This document shows positions 16,059-20,127 of a DNA stretch of 20,127 nucleotides, one piece after another. The translations under genes were made by a program, and so were the position numbers. The stretch is from JAZNGX01 sp045576675 (lineage in GTDB: Bacteria > Bacillota > Clostridia > Monoglobales > Firm-18). Position 1 is the stretch's first letter. The number at the start of each line of letters is the position of its first letter. The notes beneath the pieces are model-generated. The model did not search any database, was not told the DNA's origin, and worked only from the letters and a program-made list of their open reading frames with translations. The stretch is taken from NCBI GenBank assembly GCA_045576675.1, contig JAZNGX010000078.1, positions 1 to 20,127 of the forward strand. The letters run 5' to 3'.

Positions 16059-18380
16059 ATGTTTAAGAAACTAACAAAACAAATTGCAATTATTACCGTG
16101 CTGGTTATGATTGTATCCAGTGTTACGGTATTTGCAGAACTTTCAAAGTTTGATATTGGATATTCTACAAGCTTTGATGATTCCGATATCAGCAAATTCA
16201 GTACTAAGGTTGATGCAACAGATACAACAAGCTCTGTAAGCATAGCAGCAACTAAGCCTGGAGGCTTTCCAAATACTGACAAAGCTGTAAAGCTTGTTAA
16301 AAGTGCAGCTGTTGCGCCAGATAAGGAAGTATATATACAGTACCTTAACCAGAAACCGGTAAATGCAAGAACTATTGAAACATCTTATGATTTTTATGCT
16401 GAAAACGTTAGATTTGATTTAAATCTCGGTAATTTGATGCTGGTGGACGATAATTCAAAATCACAGGCACTTTTGACACCTCAGCTAAGAGCACCTGCAA
16501 ACGGTGCTGCACCTAAGTTCAGATTTAATGGTTTAAGCAGTGCGACACAGGTTGAATACAGCTATAATACATGGTACAATCTTTGGATAAAGGCTTATCT
16601 TGATACCAATACCTTTGATGCACGTCTTACACTTGTATCAGACGGTTCTTTAGTAAAAGAATGGACAGGTGAAAGCCTGCGTTATACCAGTGAAATCAAA
16701 TCCACATATAAAATTGATTATTCAAGATTTGGTGGAAAAGATAGTGCAACAGCTAACGAAAGCACCGTTTTATACATTGATAATTTCGGTATTCGTACAG
16801 GCTGTGAGGTTTTAAGTGTTGTTCCTATGATTGGTGAACAGGCAGCAGAAGAGGAGGATGGAAAGCTTTCAGCTGATATTAATAAATTTGAGCTAACATT
16901 CTCTGAGCCGATGATTGCTTTAACAACAAATGATGTATCACTTGTGGCAACAGCAAGTCAGAGTCCTGTAACACTTGGAACACCTGTAATGAGTGCTGAT
17001 AATAAAAAATGCACAGTTGCTATAGAAGGCGATTTAGAAGCAGGTGCTAATTACACATTTAATGTTAAAAATTCAGCTAAGAACGCCAATGGCGTAGGAA
17101 TTTTGGACGAAGTTGAATATGCTTTTACTGTAGCGGGTGTTCAGGCAGCTAATGAAATCGTAAGCATTTCATATTTAGATGCAGATAACACAGCTATCAG
17201 CGGTAACTATTTTGAAATGTCAACTGATGTAAATAAAGTTGAAATTACCTTTGCAGGTGAAGTTAATCAGGCATTTACAGACACTATAAAATTGTTTGTA
17301 GGCAATACTGAGATTAATTGCACAGGTGTTTTAAGCAATGGTAACACAGTTTATACAATGACGATTAACGATGCTGTTACTCCCGGTACGGCTTACAATC
17401 TTGTAGTTGATAATAAGGCTGTTACTGCATTTATAACACAGTATGACAATAGTGATGTTACAAGTATTGTACTTCCACTTGAGGATTTCACTGATTTTGC
17501 ACCTGTTTCTAACGTATTGGATTACCAGAACGGCGCTACATCAACTAACAAAACTTATCCTTATGTTCCTAATAACACTGTATTGGAATTTACAGAGGGT
17601 AACGCAGGTGCTTATTTAAGACAAAAGCTGGCTTCAGAATTAACAGCCGGTGTATATGCTGTTGAGATTTCAATTAAAAATGAAGGAAAAACAAATGTGC
17701 AGACACCTATTTTAACTAATGGTGGTGGTTCATCATTAGCAAACATCGCATTTAAATCAGATGGTAGTATTACTTTAGGTAAAGGTGGAAATATCGGTTC
17801 GACAAACGTAGGTACTTATAATGAAGATTTTTGGTACACCGTAAAGGCAGTATATTTCGTTGATGGTGATGATGTAACAAAATCTTATGGCACATTTTAC
17901 GTAAATAATCAATATGTGGGAAAAGTTGGTTACCAGAATGCAAACAGTAACGTAGGCAGAGTTTACTTTAAATATCAGGGCGGTGATGCTAATGATAAAT
18001 TATACCTTGATAATTTCAGAATAACAAAGCTTGACGATGGTTTGAAAGTTAAGAATATGAGCTTTGTCGATGCTGATGGCAAAGACGTAAACGAATCATT
18101 TGCAGGTGTAGAAAAGCTTGGTGCATCAGTAAAGCTTGTTAATCACACTTCATCTGCAGCAACACCATTGGTTATGCTTGCATTATATCGTGACTCACAG
18201 CTTTTAGATATGAGATTAATTCATAATGAGGAATTCGAAGTAGGGGAAGAACTTGTTCTTCCAATAGAAAAAATTGATTTGCCGAATGATATGACAGGAG
18301 TACACGCTAAAGTTATGGTTTTTGAAAGCTTAGCAAGCTTAAGCCCTGTATGTGTTCCGGTAAAACTTCCGCAGCAATAA
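16059..18380 (+). CDS. Secreted LamG-like/Ig-like multidomain protein, probable glycan-binding protein
   Basis: This 773-residue protein has a clear signal peptide (1-26) and AGGAGG 8 bases before its ATG. The visible architecture is a LamG-like beta-sandwich (about 30-249, ending YIDNFGIRTG) and two SbsA/Big-5-type Ig-like domains (about 250-360 and 365-465, each with a LTFSEPM- or ITFAGEV-type strand). A second LamG-like domain (about 470-660, ending YLDNFRITK) and a C-terminal Ig-like domain (about 660-773) follow; the last resembles the N-terminal domain of the second lyase. No SLH, sortase or catalytic motif is seen. It sits 46 bases after the second lyase and 32 before the solute-binding lipoprotein gene. 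A role in capturing polysaccharide outside the cell is inferred from architecture and context; the function is unproven. Confidence 0.78.
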   Translation: MFKKLTKQIAIITVLVMIVSSVTVFAELSKFDIGYSTSFDDSDISKFSTKVDATDTTSSVSIAATKPGGFPNTDKAVKLVKSAAVAPDKEVYIQYLNQKPVNARTIETSYDFYAENVRFDLNLGNLMLVDDNSKSQALLTPQLRAPANGAAPKFRFNGLSSATQVEYSYNTWYNLWIKAYLDTNTFDARLTLVSDGSLVKEWTGESLRYTSEIKSTYKIDYSRFGGKDSATANESTVLYIDNFGIRTGCEVLSVVPMIGEQAAEEEDGKLSADINKFELTFSEPMIALTTNDVSLVATASQSPVTLGTPVMSADNKKCTVAIEGDLEAGANYTFNVKNSAKNANGVGILDEVEYAFTVAGVQAANEIVSISYLDADNTAISGNYFEMSTDVNKVEITFAGEVNQAFTDTIKLFVGNTEINCTGVLSNGNTVYTMTINDAVTPGTAYNLVVDNKAVTAFITQYDNSDVTSIVLPLEDFTDFAPVSNVLDYQNGATSTNKTYPYVPNNTVLEFTEGNAGAYLRQKLASELTAGVYAVEISIKNEGKTNVQTPILTNGGGSSLANIAFKSDGSITLGKGGNIGSTNVGTYNEDFWYTVKAVYFVDGDDVTKSYGTFYVNNQYVGKVGYQNANSNVGRVYFKYQGGDANDKLYLDNFRITKLDDGLKVKNMSFVDADGKDVNESFAGVEKLGASVKLVNHTSSAATPLVMLALYRDSQLLDMRLIHNEEFEVGEELVLPIEKIDLPNDMTGVHAKVMVFESLASLSPVCVPVKLPQQ

Positions 18381-18412
18381 GACTAAATTAAAAAGAAACG
18401 GAGAGATGATTT

Positions 18413-19897
18413 ATGAAACGTTTTTTAACAGCATTATGTTTAATAGCTATGATGGTTAGCATTTTTGCAGGCTGTAACAACAAGCCTGCAGAACAGACTT
18501 CGGGTGGAGATATGCCTGAAGTAAAAATGCTTATAGCTACAACCTTTGGTTCAACCTATGATAATGAAAACAATAAGAAAATAGAAGAAAAAATCGGTGT
18601 TAAAATGAATATTACTGCCGTTCCAAGTCTTGAGATAGACAACAAGCTAAATATTCTTATGGCTTCAGGTGATAAACCTGATTTGGTACAGTATAAGTCT
18701 GATGCTCTTGAATTAAAATATGCAAATCTTGGTGTGTTGTTACCGCTTAATGAATACTTTGACAAGCTACCAACACTAAAAGCATCAAGAAGTGAAGAAT
18801 TCTGGGATGTTATGCGTCATCCTGACGGAAATATTTATGCTATTGGCGGTTTTGCAAAGGATGTTCCTTTTACAAATGTATATCGTAAGGACTGGCTTGA
18901 TAAATTAGGGCTTGAGGTTCCGGAAACTATAGATGAATACCTTGAGGTAGCTAAAGCTATATCAAAAAATGACCCGGATGGTAACGGAAAAGATGATACG
19001 TTTGCATTTGGTGCAGCGGGCTCAAAGGGTGGTTTTGATAAATATTTTGACCACATTTTCGCGGCATATGGTGTTTTGCCAAATTTCTGGCTTGAGCGTG
19101 ACGGAGAGCTTGTAAACGGCAGCGTTGCACCGGAAGCTAAAGAAGCTTTGAAGGTTATCAATATGATGTATAAGAATGGTTATCTTGACCCTGAATTCAT
19201 CACAGACGATAACAATCGTAACAAAGAAAAGTATCGTGCCGGTGTATTTGGTGCACAGGCTAACAACATTTATATGTTTGATACAAATAACTTAAATAAC
19301 TATCACAAGCCTTTTAAAGCAAGCAATCCTGATGGCGAATATATACAGGGTAATCCTTTAAAAGCAGAGGGGTATAATTCAATAGGTATGCGTGCTTTAA
19401 CAATGCGTAACTGGATTAAATTAGCAGCAGTAAAAGACACGAAAAACCTTGATGCAGTACTTAAATTCTTAGATGCAATTGCATCAGAAGAAATTGTTAC
19501 TTTGAGAACATACGGAGTTGAAGGCGAAGACTATACAAAAGACGGAGATATCGTAACACGTTTGCAGACAAGTGCTGAGTATCAGGAAAAAGGTATTGCA
19601 CAGCTTGGCACATTGCCACTTGCAAAAATTGATTTACGTGAAACAAGTGACTATTATGAAGAAGTAAAAGCTAAAACAGAATCTACTGCTGTATTGAACA
19701 AGGCCGATGGAATAATGGTACCTGAGGTTGAAAAATATCAGGCTTCGCTTGATGATTTTGCAGTTACGGAGTATTTCTTAATGATGTCAGGTGAAAAAGA
19801 AATAGACGGTGGATTTGAGCAGTTTGTTGATGAATGGTACAAACGCGGTGGCCGTGAGCTTACAGATGCATTGAACAAAGAGTACAAAAACAAATAA
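18413..19897 (+). CDS. LplA-type extracellular solute-binding lipoprotein of a sugar ABC importer
   Basis: This 494-residue protein begins with a lipoprotein signal peptide ending FAGC, so C21 would be lipidated and the protein tethered to the membrane exterior. The rest fits the large family-1 solute-binding proteins of the LplA/YtcQ type that feed oligosaccharides to LplB/LplC permeases. Visible traits are IEEKIGVKMNITAVPS after the N-terminus, LLPLNEYFDK, VYRKDWLDKLGLEVPETIDEY, and a calcium-loop-like DPDGNGKDDT at 187-196 that is common in this subfamily. GGAGAG lies just upstream of the ATG. Downstream is a permease gene of the matching type. The context suggests the ligand is an oligosaccharide released by the PL6 lyases, probably an unsaturated uronic-acid oligomer, but the sequence does not prove this. 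Confidence 0.92.
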   Translation: MKRFLTALCLIAMMVSIFAGCNNKPAEQTSGGDMPEVKMLIATTFGSTYDNENNKKIEEKIGVKMNITAVPSLEIDNKLNILMASGDKPDLVQYKSDALELKYANLGVLLPLNEYFDKLPTLKASRSEEFWDVMRHPDGNIYAIGGFAKDVPFTNVYRKDWLDKLGLEVPETIDEYLEVAKAISKNDPDGNGKDDTFAFGAAGSKGGFDKYFDHIFAAYGVLPNFWLERDGELVNGSVAPEAKEALKVINMMYKNGYLDPEFITDDNNRNKEKYRAGVFGAQANNIYMFDTNNLNNYHKPFKASNPDGEYIQGNPLKAEGYNSIGMRALTMRNWIKLAAVKDTKNLDAVLKFLDAIASEEIVTLRTYGVEGEDYTKDGDIVTRLQTSAEYQEKGIAQLGTLPLAKIDLRETSDYYEEVKAKTESTAVLNKADGIMVPEVEKYQASLDDFAVTEYFLMMSGEKEIDGGFEQFVDEWYKRGGRELTDALNKEYKNK

Positions 19898-19910
19898 TTA
19901 TCTCATGAAT

Positions 19911-19946
19911 AGTGTGACGCGGAACACAATAGTTTCGCGTCAGCAC
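19911..19946 (+). promoter_or_regulatory. Intergenic hairpin between binding protein and permease genes
   Basis: TGACGCG (19915-19921) pairs perfectly with CGCGTCA (19936-19942), with GTG/CAC able to extend the stem outside a bulge. No T-run follows, so it is not a standard terminator. Such hairpins often protect the binding-protein mRNA and keep its level above that of the permeases. Confidence 0.55.
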
Positions 19947-19969
19947 CATTCGGCATTGGAGGATATACC

Positions 19970-20127
19970 GTGCAAAAAACTACAGGATTAAAAAAGAATA
20001 CGTCTTTAATAAAAAAATCTACTCTTTTAAGAGATATTGTAAGGCAAAGATATTTATATCTTTGCTTGATTCCAAGTATGATTTTTCTGATTATGTTTAA
20101 ATATGCTCCTATGGGAGGCCTTGTAAT
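19970..20127 (+). CDS. LplB-type sugar ABC transporter permease (5' part only)
   Basis: A GTG start at 19970 follows GGAGG at 7 bases. The 52 visible codons read through the window end. After a basic N-terminal tail, RQRYLYLCLIPSMIFLIMFKYAPMGGLV matches the first membrane segment and the conserved KYxPMxG element of LplB-type permeases (binding-protein-dependent inner-membrane component), which work with LplA-type binding proteins. The gene follows its binding protein by 72 bases. A second permease (LplC type) would be expected just outside the window. The ATPase is often encoded elsewhere for this transporter class. Confidence 0.88.
   Translation, partial: MQKTTGLKKNTSLIKKSTLLRDIVRQRYLYLCLIPSMIFLIMFKYAPMGGLV

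Noticed and set aside
18971..19000. EF-hand or dockerin in the solute-binding protein
   Set aside because: DPDGNGKDDT is a single calcium-loop-like element common in LplA-type binding proteins, without the second loop or helices of a dockerin.

Overview
The window looks like a low-GC Gram-positive bacterium of the class Clostridia. The DNA is AT-rich, ribosome-binding sites are strong (GGAGG type), and TTG and GTG starts are used. It has S-layer homology (SLH) wall-anchoring repeats, a copper-amine-oxidase-N-like domain in a secreted enzyme, and an LplA/LplB-type sugar importer. Genus and species cannot be read from this sequence.

Left part, minus strand: the first ~125 bases hold a broken IS256-family transposase fragment. 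Then come two leftward genes that look like one operon: a D-2-hydroxyacid dehydrogenase-like protein (2419-3426) followed 31 bases later by a family GH36 alpha-galactosidase (204-2387). A well-formed sigma-A-type promoter (3614-3642) would start this transcript near 3607, giving a ~180-base 5' leader with three strong hairpins. I do not recognise this leader as a known riboswitch. The frame of the dehydrogenase stays open back through the leader and promoter, so its start is easily mis-annotated.

Centre: the divergent intergenic region (3643-3829) carries four spaced copies of an ATTGTACAAAAT-like sequence, probably operators, and a candidate rightward promoter.

Right part, plus strand: seven tightly spaced genes run from 3830 past the window end. 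In order they encode: a multidomain PL6-family (chondroitinase B / alginate lyase type) polysaccharide lyase; a surface protein with three SLH domains; a second SLH protein with a large unrecognised domain; a second PL6 lyase; a secreted LamG-like/Ig-like multidomain protein without a visible catalytic motif; an LplA-type solute-binding lipoprotein; and the start of an LplB-type permease. The layout reads as a Gram-positive polysaccharide utilisation locus. Secreted lyases would cut a uronic-acid polysaccharide, wall-anchored and binding proteins would hold enzyme or substrate at the surface, and the ABC importer would take up the oligosaccharides. The substrate is not settled.

Most notable: a ~150-residue module occurs twice at the C-terminus of the first lyase and twice in the adjacent SLH protein, which may physically or functionally link a free lyase to the cell wall. 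Both lyases keep the PL6 catalytic Lys/Arg pair with exact 21-residue spacing but lack one of the usual calcium-binding glutamates. The structured leader upstream of the dehydrogenase/alpha-galactosidase pair is the best candidate for an undescribed regulatory RNA.
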